The position numbers and the translations under genes are program-made. From an uncultured Pseudodesulfovibrio sp. (GTDB taxonomy: Bacteria > Desulfobacterota > Desulfovibrionia > Desulfovibrionales > Desulfovibrionaceae), in NCBI RefSeq assembly GCF_963662885.1, contig NZ_OY760059.1, forward strand, positions 992,001-1,056,000: a DNA stretch of 64,000 nucleotides, read 5' to 3'. Below the pieces are notes generated by a model. That model had not been told where the DNA came from. It did no database searches and was given only the letters and a program-made list of their open reading frames with translations. Below, piece after piece: positions 1 to 8,742 of the stretch (its first letter is position 1; every line of letters begins with the position of its first letter).

Positions 1-450
1 GTCCACTATCCGTATGCGTCGGGTTTCGAAATGCCACTGCGGGCTGTAGTCGCCGCGTAAGGATTTGCGACTGTACGGATAGTGCCCCAATATCCTGTGG
101 TTCCGGTTGTCGTAGATCAGGGCATAGTAGACGTCGACCAGCTCGTGCGTTCCCGGTTGGCCCGCATAATAGACGATGAGGTAAATCCCGCGTGCCTTGT
201 CTGCCTCGACGACGTCGCTGATCCAGGGCCTGTCTCCGGCTATGGGCCCGGCCAGAAACATCTCCTGCTTCAGTTCCGGATGGTCCTTGTTGGTCAGCCA
301 GTAGGAGGGCCAGGGCTCGCCCGGCTCGGTGGCCACCTGCCATTGGTTTTTGACGTCCCCGGCGCCGTCGGCGGCCCACGAGACGCCGGAACCTGCCAGG
401 AGGACCATGAAAAGGACTGCGCAGCATACCGTTATCCATTGAGATCGCAT
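1..450 (-). CDS. Secreted protein of unknown function (C-terminus cut by window edge)
   Basis: The reading frame is open for 150 codons from an ATG at 450 to the left edge, so the C-terminus is missing. The start is preceded by a good ribosome site (AAGGAG). Residues 1-26 form a signal peptide: Arg2, a hydrophobic stretch and a cleavage-like VSWA/AD. The mature part is rich in Trp, Tyr and Asp (for example PWPSYWLTNKDHPELKQ) and has no Cys or heme motif. It is therefore probably periplasmic or lipid-facing. I do not recognise the family. It is transcribed towards the left edge; smpB lies upstream on the same strand, separated from it by a terminator. Confidence 0.7.
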   Translation of the reverse strand, partial: MRSQWITVCCAVLFMVLLAGSGVSWAADGAGDVKNQWQVATEPGEPWPSYWLTNKDHPELKQEMFLAGPIAGDRPWISDVVEADKARGIYLIVYYAGQPGTHELVDVYYALIYDNRNHRILGHYPYSRKSLRGDYSPQWHFETRRIRIVD

Positions 451-531
451 ATTCAAGGCTCCTTGGGAGAAGTGGGCGGCAGTGCGGGGCTCCGCGCCGT
501 TTCGGCCACGTCCCCGGCGGGTCCATATAAA

Positions 532-563
532 CAAAAAAGGTTGCGGCCGGAAAGCCGCAACCT
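532..563 (-). terminator. Rho-independent terminator after smpB
   Basis: A perfect 10-bp inverted repeat (AGGTTGCGGC at 538-547, GCCGCAACCT at 554-563) with a 6-nt loop is followed, in the minus direction, by a run of six T. It lies 35 bp past the smpB stop and separates smpB from the secreted-protein gene. Confidence 0.85.
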
Positions 564-597
564 GTTCTGAACAAGCGTGGAAATGGGTAGCCGACGG

Positions 598-1077
598 CTA
601 TTTGTAGGCGGCCAGTTGCCGTTGGGTATCGCGGGCGATGTCGCGATCCTTCAGATCCTGCTTCTTGGAGTGGACGTTCTTGCCGCGTCCCAGGCCGAGC
701 TGGACCTTCACCTTGCCCCGGCTGAAATACATTTTCATGGGTACTACGGACAGTCCCTTCTGCTCGGTCTTGGCCTGAAGGGTGTCGATCTCCTGCTTGT
801 GCAGGAGCAGGCGGCGGGGCCGTTCCGGGTCGTGCTGGTCGTAGACGCCGGTCTTCTCGTAGGGGGCGATATGCACGCCCACCAGAAAGGCCGAGCCCTG
901 ACGGAAGGAGACGTAGCCGTCCTTGAAGGAAACCTGGCCCCCGCGCAGGGACTTGACCTCGGAGCCGACAAGCGAGATGCCCGCTTCAAAGGTCTCGAGG
1001 ATCTCGTAGAGGCGGCGGGCCTGCTTGTTGACGGCGATGGTGTCGGGCGAAGTGGTCTTGTTCTTTTTCTTGGCCAT
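598..1077 (-). CDS. smpB: SsrA (tmRNA)-binding protein SmpB
   Basis: SmpB binds tmRNA and delivers it to stalled ribosomes for trans-translation. The protein has 159 residues, the usual size. It shows the family signature GSEVKSLR in the N-terminal barrel, followed by QVSFKDGYV and the basic stretch PMKMYFSRGKVKVQLGLGRG. The C-terminal tail KKQDLKDRDIARD is the part that enters the mRNA channel in characterised SmpB. The gene starts only 4 bp after the ptsI stop, so it is probably co-transcribed with ptsH-ptsI. The tmRNA gene itself is not in the window. Confidence 0.97.
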   Translation of the reverse strand: MAKKKNKTTSPDTIAVNKQARRLYEILETFEAGISLVGSEVKSLRGGQVSFKDGYVSFRQGSAFLVGVHIAPYEKTGVYDQHDPERPRRLLLHKQEIDTLQAKTEQKGLSVVPMKMYFSRGKVKVQLGLGRGKNVHSKKQDLKDRDIARDTQRQLAAYK

Positions 1078-1081
1078 GATG

Positions 1082-2863
<1,782 letters not shown>

Positions 2864-3169
2864 TTATGCCCCTTCGAATTTGTTCAGAAACAGCGCTTCG
2901 AGCCGGTCCAGCGCGGCCTCGGCGTCCGCTCCCTGGGCGCGCAGTTCAACCATGTGTCCCGGACCGGCGGCCAGCGTCAGGATGTCGAGGATGGACTTGG
3001 CGTCCACGGACTGGTCGCCGACGACCAGGGAAATTTCGGAGTCGAAAGTCTGGGCCTCCTGGGCCAGCCTTCCCGCGGGCCGCGCGTGCAGCCCGTTCTC
3101 CGAGGAGACGATCACCTTCCTGGACAGGTACTCCGGAGCCTCGTCGGTCATGTTGTTGTCTTCCATCAT
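2864..3169 (-). CDS. ptsH: PTS phosphocarrier protein HPr
   Basis: HPr shuttles phosphate between enzyme I and sugar-specific EII proteins. It is 101 residues from the first ATG at 3169, with a 15-residue N-terminal extension before the typical start; a second ATG at 3166 is equally possible. The active-site histidine is His28 in NGLHARPAGRL. Ser59 in AKSIL lies exactly 31 residues later, the spacing of the His15/Ser46 pair in Gram-positive HPr. The site targeted by HPr kinase in other bacteria is therefore kept. The gene lies between EIID and ptsI in one transcription unit. Confidence 0.93.
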   Translation of the reverse strand: MMEDNNMTDEAPEYLSRKVIVSSENGLHARPAGRLAQEAQTFDSEISLVVGDQSVDAKSILDILTLAAGPGHMVELRAQGADAEAALDRLEALFLNKFEGA

Positions 3170-3217
3170 ATCAAAACCTGCTTATCACGTCGTGTTTATG
3201 TCTGATCGGGAGAAAAA

Positions 3218-4015
3218 TCACAAGCCAAAAGCGTTTCTGGCCAGGTTCTCCAACAATGGGAAAAATTCGGTGAGGCCGACGAAAACGGCCACGGCCAGGA
3301 CCCGCGAGAGCAGCCCCGTACGCACGTAGCGGCCAAAGAGCATGAGCGCGGTCAGGCCGACCGCAAACTCCCACCAGTCGTACGGGCGCGGCCAGATGAG
3401 CGTCCACAGCCACAACAGCAGGGCGGCGTTGGCGTACTTGACCTTGGTGCCCCAGTTGATCAAATCCCAGCGGCGCAACCGCTCCAGGAAGCGGAATCCC
3501 TGTTTGACCCCGCAGACGAAGGTGTAGGCCCTGAAGACCTGCAGCCCCAGAAAGAAAATCAGGCCGACCGCGAAGGCCAGGATCGGGAAACCCGTCATCA
3601 GCAGGCAGATGGTCGCCAGTGCCCAGAAGATCAGCGTGCTGCCCGCGAAGACCGAATCGCCGATGGCCGAAAGAGTGTAGCTGGTGGTATCCTTGACCTT
3701 GGCCAGCATGCGCGGCGGAAAATGTCCGGCGCTGATGGTCGTCTCCACGTTGAGCAGGATGCCGACCATGCAAGGGGTCCAGAACGGGTGGGACTGGTAG
3801 TGCCGGGCGTACCGCTTGAGCGCCGTCTTGAGTTCCTTGGGGTCTTCGTGGATGGCCGTGAGCCCTGGCAGCATGGCGTACATCAGACCGATGTTCTGCA
3901 GCCCCCGGGAGTTGAAGGCGGCGCCGGCCAGATAACAGCGCATGAAGCTGCGCAGGAAGGCCACTGTCCGGGTATCGGCCCGCAGATGGGGGAAGCTGTG
4001 CTCCGCCATGGTCAT
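3218..4015 (-). CDS. PTS mannose/fructose/sorbose-family IID component
   Basis: EIID is one of two membrane subunits of mannose-family PTS transporters. The 265-residue protein has the N-terminal family features FNSRGLQNIGLMYAMLPGL and KTALKRYARHYQSHPFWTP. Several membrane segments follow, around residues 120-165 and 205-262. The first ATG at 4015 is used here; a second lies two codons on. There is no strong ribosome site, and a short ORF ends 6 bp upstream, so translation may be coupled to it. The expected partners EIIA, EIIB and EIIC are not adjacent, which leaves this subunit isolated with HPr and EI. Confidence 0.85.
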   Translation of the reverse strand: MTMAEHSFPHLRADTRTVAFLRSFMRCYLAGAAFNSRGLQNIGLMYAMLPGLTAIHEDPKELKTALKRYARHYQSHPFWTPCMVGILLNVETTISAGHFPPRMLAKVKDTTSYTLSAIGDSVFAGSTLIFWALATICLLMTGFPILAFAVGLIFFLGLQVFRAYTFVCGVKQGFRFLERLRRWDLINWGTKVKYANAALLLWLWTLIWPRPYDWWEFAVGLTALMLFGRYVRTGLLSRVLAVAVFVGLTEFFPLLENLARNAFGL

Positions 4016-4021
4016 ACCGGG

Positions 4022-4102
4022 TCAGGCCCCGGCACCCGTCCGGGCGGTCGTGAGCGCCGTCCAGGTCAGGCGGTGGGTATCGGTCAGCGAGGTGGTATTC
4101 AT
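4022..4102 (-). other. Short ORF resembling the N-terminus of BioY (remnant or leader peptide)
   Basis: A 26-codon ORF begins at an ATG at 4102 behind AGGA and stops 6 bp before the EIID start. Its product LTDTHRLTWTALTTARTGAG aligns without gaps to LADLHRLVWTALMAALIGAG at the BioY N-terminus encoded about 620 bp away on the same strand. By eye there are 14 identities over 21 residues and about two thirds identical bases. It may be a decayed partial duplication of bioY, or a leader peptide coupling translation into EIID. The rest of the spacer up to 4185 shows nothing recognisable. Confidence 0.4.
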
Positions 4103-4185
4103 TGCGCGCATCCTAACAGGTTATCGACGGGAGCGCATCAAAGCATAGACGGCCAAGTCTGTCCAGTAGGTACGGGGGTTTGCAC

Positions 4186-4767
4186 TTATCGACGACCGGG
4201 CGTCAGGCGCAGCCGGACCATGTGTCGGGCGCAGGCCAGAGCGACCACGACCTTGAGGATGTCCCAGGGGATGAAGGGGATAACGCCCAGGGCCACGGCC
4301 TTGGTCCAGGTCAGGTTGAGGACCATCTTGAGCCAGACCGCGCCGGTCAGGTAGACAAAACCCACCCCGGCCAGTCCGGCGCACACGCCGCGCAGCCATG
4401 GCAGTTCCCCGTCGCGGGTTCGGGCCAGGCCGCAGATCAGGGCTGTTCCCAGAAAACCGAGCAGATAGCCGCCGGTGGGGCCAAAGGCGTAGCCGAGCCC
4501 GGACTTGCCGCCCGCGAACACGGGCAGGCCGATTATTCCGGCCAGGAGATAGAGCGCCATGGCCAGGAACGCGTGCCGGGGGCCGAGCAGATATCCGGCC
4601 AGAAAAATGAAGAACGGCTGCATGGATACCGGAACCGGGCCCACGGGCACGATGAGATACGCTCCGGCCCCGATGAGTGCGGCCATGAGTGCGGTCCAGA
4701 CCAGCCTGTGCAGGTCGGCCAGGGGAGGCTGGCCTGATGAAGTGGCGTTCGGCGTTTTTTCAGCCAT
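4186..4767 (-). CDS. bioY: Biotin transporter BioY (ECF S-component)
   Basis: BioY is the substrate-binding membrane subunit for high-affinity biotin uptake, working alone or with an ECF energy module. The 193-residue protein is highly hydrophobic, with about six membrane segments. It carries the family motifs PVGPVPVSMQPF and GPTGGYLLGF. The start lies 5 bp after the bioB stop, so bioB and bioY form an operon covering synthesis and uptake of biotin. No bioMN energising genes are in the window. The N-terminal 21 residues recur in degenerate form in the downstream spacer. Confidence 0.93.
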   Translation of the reverse strand: MAEKTPNATSSGQPPLADLHRLVWTALMAALIGAGAYLIVPVGPVPVSMQPFFIFLAGYLLGPRHAFLAMALYLLAGIIGLPVFAGGKSGLGYAFGPTGGYLLGFLGTALICGLARTRDGELPWLRGVCAGLAGVGFVYLTGAVWLKMVLNLTWTKAVALGVIPFIPWDILKVVVALACARHMVRLRLTPGRR

Positions 4768-4772
4768 GGTGC

Positions 4773-5747
4773 CTACTCCTTTGCCGGGACCAGTCCGGCC
4801 CGGCGGATGTCCTCGAGGTCCGTGGCCGCGTCGCCGCCCCTGGTGGTCAGGTAGTCGCCGATCATCAGGCCGCTGGCTCCGGCGGTCAGGAGTTCATGCT
4901 GCCTTGCGGTACCGAACACCGTGGGGCGTCCGCCGCAGATGCGCAGTTGGCGGTCGGGGAGCAGGAAGCGATACAGGGCCACGATGGTCAGCGCCTCCTC
5001 GGGCGAGAGCGGAGCCTGTCCTTCGAGCGGGGTACCGGGGATGGGCGTCAGGAAATTCATGGGTACGGACGGCACGCCCAGTTCGCGCAGCAGCAGGGCC
5101 AGTTCCACCCGGTCGTCCCAAGTCTCGCCGATACCGAAGATGCCGCCCGAGCATACGTACAGCCCGGCGTCGAGCCCGGCCCGGACCGCGTCCACGTCCT
5201 CCTCGTAGCGGTGCGTGGTGCACATCTTGGGGAAGTGGGTGGCAGAGGTCTCCAGGTTGTGGTGGTAACCGCGCAACCCGGCCTCTTTCAGCCGGACCAG
5301 TTGATCGCGTTCCAGGATGCCCGGCGACAGGTCCGGGACCATGCCCTGCGCGGCCACGCGGCGGATGGCCGCTTCGAAACCGTCCAGGTCGCGTCCGTCG
5401 ACCAGCTTGCCCGAGGCCACGATGCCGAACCGGGTCGCGCCCGCGGCCCTGGCGTGGGCAGCGGTTTCCGCGATTTCGTCCGGCGAAAGCAGGGGATATT
5501 CCGGGCTGTCGGCACAGTGATGCCCGGACTGGGCGCAGAAGGCGCAGTCCTCGGAGCAGGTGCCGGACTTGGCGTTGACGATGGCGCACAGGCCGACCTC
5601 GTTGCCGAGGTGCGCGGCGCGTACGCGGTGGGCGTGGCCGAGTACCTCGGGAAGGCGTTCCGGCGCTTGTTCAATAAGGAACAAGATTTCCGATTCGGAC
5701 GGCAGGACCCCGTCAAGGGCCTTTTTGGCAAGGGAATTGAGGCTCAT
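4773..5747 (-). CDS. bioB: Biotin synthase BioB (radical SAM)
   Basis: BioB inserts sulfur into dethiobiotin to make biotin. The 324-residue protein is of normal length. It has the radical-SAM cluster motif Cys64-x3-Cys68-x2-Cys71 in TCSEDCAFC, then YHHNLETS, the Cys-containing CSGGIFGIGE, and FLTPIPGTPLEG. These fit both the 4Fe-4S and the auxiliary sulfur-donor cluster. It is the first gene of the bioB-bioY unit. I looked for a BirA-type operator in the 150 bp upstream and saw no convincing inverted repeat. Confidence 0.96.
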   Translation of the reverse strand: MSLNSLAKKALDGVLPSESEILFLIEQAPERLPEVLGHAHRVRAAHLGNEVGLCAIVNAKSGTCSEDCAFCAQSGHHCADSPEYPLLSPDEIAETAAHARAAGATRFGIVASGKLVDGRDLDGFEAAIRRVAAQGMVPDLSPGILERDQLVRLKEAGLRGYHHNLETSATHFPKMCTTHRYEEDVDAVRAGLDAGLYVCSGGIFGIGETWDDRVELALLLRELGVPSVPMNFLTPIPGTPLEGQAPLSPEEALTIVALYRFLLPDRQLRICGGRPTVFGTARQHELLTAGASGLMIGDYLTTRGGDAATDLEDIRRAGLVPAKE

Positions 5748-5899
5748 GGGGCGGTTGTGGGGCAGTCGCGCCGATAAGTCAAGTCGTCCGGAAACCCGCG
5801 CAGGACGGGAGAATGTGAATAAAAGAATTTATCAGAGGGGGTTGTCATGGCCGGAAAAGAGTCTACAATGAAAGACGAATTTTTTTGGAGGTGATTAGT

Positions 5900-6115
5900 A
5901 TGGAATTTGATTTATTCTTTGTGGACGGAGTGCTGGTCTTCGCCCTGATGGCGTTTCTGGCGAGCCTTGGTCCGGTTGTCGGCGCTCTGTTCAAAGCCTG
6001 CTGCCCGTCCGCGATCCGCAAGGTTCGCCGTATCGGAGGTCGGTACCCCGCGCTCTTCACCGAGTCGGAAGACTTCTACTGTTTCTTTCACAAGGACGCC
6101 CTTTACGGCGTGTAG
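5900..6115 (+). CDS. Small membrane-anchored protein, unknown
   Basis: The protein has 71 residues and starts at an ATG with an almost ideal ribosome site, GGAGGTGAT, 5 bp away. The longer frame beginning at a TTG at 5885 would overlap that site and is rejected. Residues 5-33 form one hydrophobic segment (VLVFALMAFLASLGPVVGAL). It is followed by a Cys pair, a basic patch (IRKVRRIGGRYP) and an aromatic-rich tail containing YCFFHK. It is monocistronic and closed by a strong terminator. I do not recognise a family; a single-pass inner-membrane peptide is the safest description. Confidence 0.65.
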   Translation: MEFDLFFVDGVLVFALMAFLASLGPVVGALFKACCPSAIRKVRRIGGRYPALFTESEDFYCFFHKDALYGV

Positions 6116-6135
6116 CACGGCTTCGGCCGGTTATT

Positions 6136-6189
6136 AACCGGAAGGCCGGAAGCGGATTCAACCCCGCTTCCGGCCTTCCGGTTTTTTGT
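6136..6189 (+). terminator. Strong terminator after the small membrane-protein gene
   Basis: A perfect 20-bp inverted repeat (6136-6155 and 6164-6183, loop ATTCAACC) ends in a T-run. It closes the small gene on the plus strand. It lies 19 bp past the rsmI stop on the other strand and may also serve there, although the minus-strand tail is less T-rich. Confidence 0.9.
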
Positions 6190-6201
6190 CTCCGATCGAA
6201 A

Positions 6202-7029
6202 TCAATCCCGCATCAGGGCGTAGACCGCCTTGGCCGTCCAGCCCTCGCTGCGCTCGGCCACGCGCCGGGCGATCTCCTTGGGCTTGCCGCCTGCTTCGGT
6301 TTCCTCGGCAATGCGCTTGAGGATGGTGTCCTCGTCCGCCTCGCCGTCGTCCCCGCCGGGGGCGATGATGACGGTCAGCTCGCCGCGCAGCTCGAAATCG
6401 AAATCATCGAGTTCTCCGAGGTTGCCGCGCAGGAATTCTTCGTACTCCTTGGTCAACTCGCGGGCCACGCAGAAGTCACGTTCGCCAAGGATGTCGCGGG
6501 CGATGGCCAGGGTACCCGCCAGCCGGGTCTTGCGCTCGAACAGGACCAGGGTGGCCCCGGTGTCCCGGTGGGCCTGGAACAGTTTTTCGGTCTGGCTCTT
6601 CTTACGCGGGGGGAAGCCCAGAAAGGTGTAGGGCAGGGGCGGCAGGCCAGAAGCGGACAGGGCCGTGACCGGCGCGGACGGCCCCGGCACGGGCGTGACC
6701 GGGTAGCCCTCGTCGCGGCAGGCGCGCACCAGGGTGAAGCCCGGGTCGGACAGCAGCGGTGTGCCCGCGTCCGAGATGAGCGCCACGTTCAGACCTTCGG
6801 CCAGCTGATCCAGGACCTTGGGAAGCTTCTTGTCCTCGTTGTGCTCGAAAAAGGAGATAAGCCTGCCGTGGTGGGACAGCCCGAGCCGTTTGAAAAGCAG
6901 CCCGGCCCTCCGGGTGTCCTCGGCCAGGATCACGTCCGCGTCCATCAAAATAGCCCGCGCCCGGGGCGAAAGGTCGTCCGTATTGCCCAGGGGGGTGGCC
7001 ACCACGTACAGGGTGCCGGTATCGCTCAT
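6202..7029 (-). CDS. rsmI: 16S rRNA 2'-O-methyltransferase RsmI
   Basis: RsmI methylates the ribose of C1402 of 16S rRNA using S-adenosylmethionine. The 275-residue product starts at MSDTGTLYVVATPLGN, where TPLGN is the family signature. It contains AEDTRRAGLL, LISDAGTPLLSDPG and VPGPSAPVTAL, all typical of the tetrapyrrole-methylase fold. A longer in-frame extension upstream is rejected because it runs through the preceding gene. Its ATG overlaps the stop of the YraN-family gene (7026-7029), so the two are translationally coupled, an arrangement seen in many bacteria. Confidence 0.95.
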   Translation of the reverse strand: MSDTGTLYVVATPLGNTDDLSPRARAILMDADVILAEDTRRAGLLFKRLGLSHHGRLISFFEHNEDKKLPKVLDQLAEGLNVALISDAGTPLLSDPGFTLVRACRDEGYPVTPVPGPSAPVTALSASGLPPLPYTFLGFPPRKKSQTEKLFQAHRDTGATLVLFERKTRLAGTLAIARDILGERDFCVARELTKEYEEFLRGNLGELDDFDFELRGELTVIIAPGGDDGEADEDTILKRIAEETEAGGKPKEIARRVAERSEGWTAKAVYALMRD

Positions 7030-7439
7030 GCTCTCTGCCCGTCCAGTTGAAAGACGTTTTCCTCGATTTCCACGGTAAAGGCCGTGCCTGAGTCCGTGAC
7101 CGAGGCCAGGTCGAACCGGCACGGCTCGTCCCAGAGGTCGTGCTCGGTCAGGTAATGGCTGGCGGCCTTGATCAGCCGCGCCTGTTTCTTGCGCGTCAGG
7201 GCATCGCCCGGTGCGCCCATGGACCCGGCCCTCCGGGTCTTGACCTCCACGAAAACCACCGTGTCCCGGTGGCGGCAGACCAGATCCAGTTCCCACTGGT
7301 GGAACCGCCAGTTGCGGTCGAGCACCTTGTAGCCCAGGGATTTGAGATGCCGCGCCGCCGCGTCCTCTCCCTGCACACCCCGGTTCCCCGGGCGGCTGTC
7401 TGTGGTCAGGCCGGACCGCAATTTCGTGAAGAATCCCAT
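7026..7439 (-). CDS. YraN / UPF0102 family nuclease-like protein
   Basis: The YraN family has a Holliday-junction-resolvase/restriction-endonuclease-like fold; its role in the cell is not well settled. The protein has 137 residues from the ATG at 7439; a GTG six codons upstream (7457) is an alternative start. The motifs are GNRGVQGEDAAARHL, NWRFHQWELDLVCR and VVFVEVKTRR, which supply the E, D and ExK residues expected at the metal site. It is followed with a 4-bp overlap by rsmI. Confidence 0.9.
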   Translation of the reverse strand: MGFFTKLRSGLTTDSRPGNRGVQGEDAAARHLKSLGYKVLDRNWRFHQWELDLVCRHRDTVVFVEVKTRRAGSMGAPGDALTRKKQARLIKAASHYLTEHDLWDEPCRFDLASVTDSGTAFTVEIEENVFQLDGQRA

Positions 7440-7490
7440 GCCCGAAAGGGATAGCACAGGGGAGCCCGCCTTGCCAGACGGGAAGAGGGG

Positions 7491-8609
7491 CTATTTCCCG
7501 GCCAGTTGCCGGAGCACGGCCTCGGGCGTGAACTCATAGTCCGCAACGCAGGGGGTGAAGGATTTGCTGAACCGTTTGAAGTCGATTCGCTCCCAGTTCT
7601 TTTGGTCCAGAACCGGGAGATACGCGGTCAGGTTGTCGCGGGTGAGGGCCTGCATCCGGGATTTATGGACCGGCTGGGTGAACTCGTGGCCGTTGAAATG
7701 GTCCAGGGCCATTATCAGCGCCCATGCCCCCTCCATGAAGTGTCCGCCGATCGTGGCCAGCAGTTGCCCGTCGCGGACGGCCTGAACGCCCCCTTCGGTC
7801 CAGTCTATGCCCACGGCCAGAAAGTTCACCGACGGGGTCAGCCCCTTTTCCCGGGCTGCGTCCAGGATGCCGAGGGCCATGCTGTCGCTGGCGGCCCAGT
7901 ATGCGTGGGCCAGAGGATACATATCCAGCATGCGGACCGCCTTGTAGTGGGCTTTTTCCCGCTGCCAATCAGCGGAGATGAACCGATCCACCACCGCGTG
8001 CGGATCTTCGGAGACGGCGTCCTCCATGCCCTGCCTTCTGAGATGGGCCGAAGAGACGATGTCCGAAGCGCCGAGGCAGGCCATGTGGAGTTTGCCGTCC
8101 CGGGCGGTCAGCCCCAGGCTGATGCCCCGCTCGATGAGCAGTTCGGCTGCGAGGTGACCGGCAGCCTCGTTGTCCGGTGTTATCTGGCCGATCCACTGTG
8201 AAAATTTTTCTCCGGGGAGGCCTACGTCTTCCCGGCTGTTTGCCACTGGCTGCGTGTTGCAGATGATGGATTTGACCCCCGCCTTTTCCATCAGGGGGAG
8301 CACGTCCACGGTGATATTGCACTGATAGACGTATAGCGCGTAGTCCGGAACCTTGTAGGAGAGGGCGGTGCGGGCGGTTTGCAGAACCTTGAAGCGGTTG
8401 TCGGATGTAATGACCCGCAGATCCACGCCGAGATCATCGGCCGCCGCCTGCATGAATCCGAAGAAGAGACGCCAGAAGGGCCGTTCGGCCACGTCCGCCG
8501 GGGTGAAGAACATCACGGTCGGTATCCTGACCCCTTTTGCTCCCCATGCGGTGGAGGGATTTTGTGTCAGGCAGAGGCAAAGAATAAGCGCGGCAAGGAG
8601 AGGTCTCAT
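7491..8609 (-). CDS. Periplasmic sugar-type binding protein (peripla_BP_4 family), orphan
   Basis: The 372-residue protein has a signal peptide (residues 1-23, ending in TAWGAK) and the two-lobed binding-protein fold of the ribose/LuxP class. The visible motifs are IPTVMFFTPAD, YVYQCNITVDVLPLMEKAG, DNEAAGHLAAELL and AVGIDWTEGGVQAVRDGQL. The ATG has AAAGGA upstream. No ABC permease, ATPase or sensor kinase is next to it, so it either works with a distant transporter or feeds a signalling protein. It is divergently transcribed from the oxidoreductase gene that follows. The ligand is unknown. Confidence 0.8.
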   Translation of the reverse strand: MRPLLAALILCLCLTQNPSTAWGAKGVRIPTVMFFTPADVAERPFWRLFFGFMQAAADDLGVDLRVITSDNRFKVLQTARTALSYKVPDYALYVYQCNITVDVLPLMEKAGVKSIICNTQPVANSREDVGLPGEKFSQWIGQITPDNEAAGHLAAELLIERGISLGLTARDGKLHMACLGASDIVSSAHLRRQGMEDAVSEDPHAVVDRFISADWQREKAHYKAVRMLDMYPLAHAYWAASDSMALGILDAAREKGLTPSVNFLAVGIDWTEGGVQAVRDGQLLATIGGHFMEGAWALIMALDHFNGHEFTQPVHKSRMQALTRDNLTAYLPVLDQKNWERIDFKRFSKSFTPCVADYEFTPEAVLRQLAGK

Positions 8610-8742
8610 CGAAAACGGTCCTTTGTGCTATATTGGATAGCTTGTGACGTAACCCATTGCGGCGGGATGAGACAAGGGGCTTATCGTATTCCTCCTTTCG
8701 GCGTGCTGTTTTTTGCGTTATGCCCATGGCAAGGAGGCGCGT

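Noticed and set aside
82..570. Plus-strand ORF over the left edge
   Set aside because: It runs antisense to the secreted-protein gene, which has a signal peptide and ribosome site, and through the smpB terminator.
4121..4185. Coding-like tail 'AVYALMR' between bioY and EIID, resembling the C-terminus of RsmI
   Set aside because: Only about 12 residues match, and the frame upstream is inside bioY in another phase; too short to call a pseudogene.
5748..5899. BirA operator before bioB
   Set aside because: I looked for the bipartite inverted repeat expected for BirA in this class and found none convincing.
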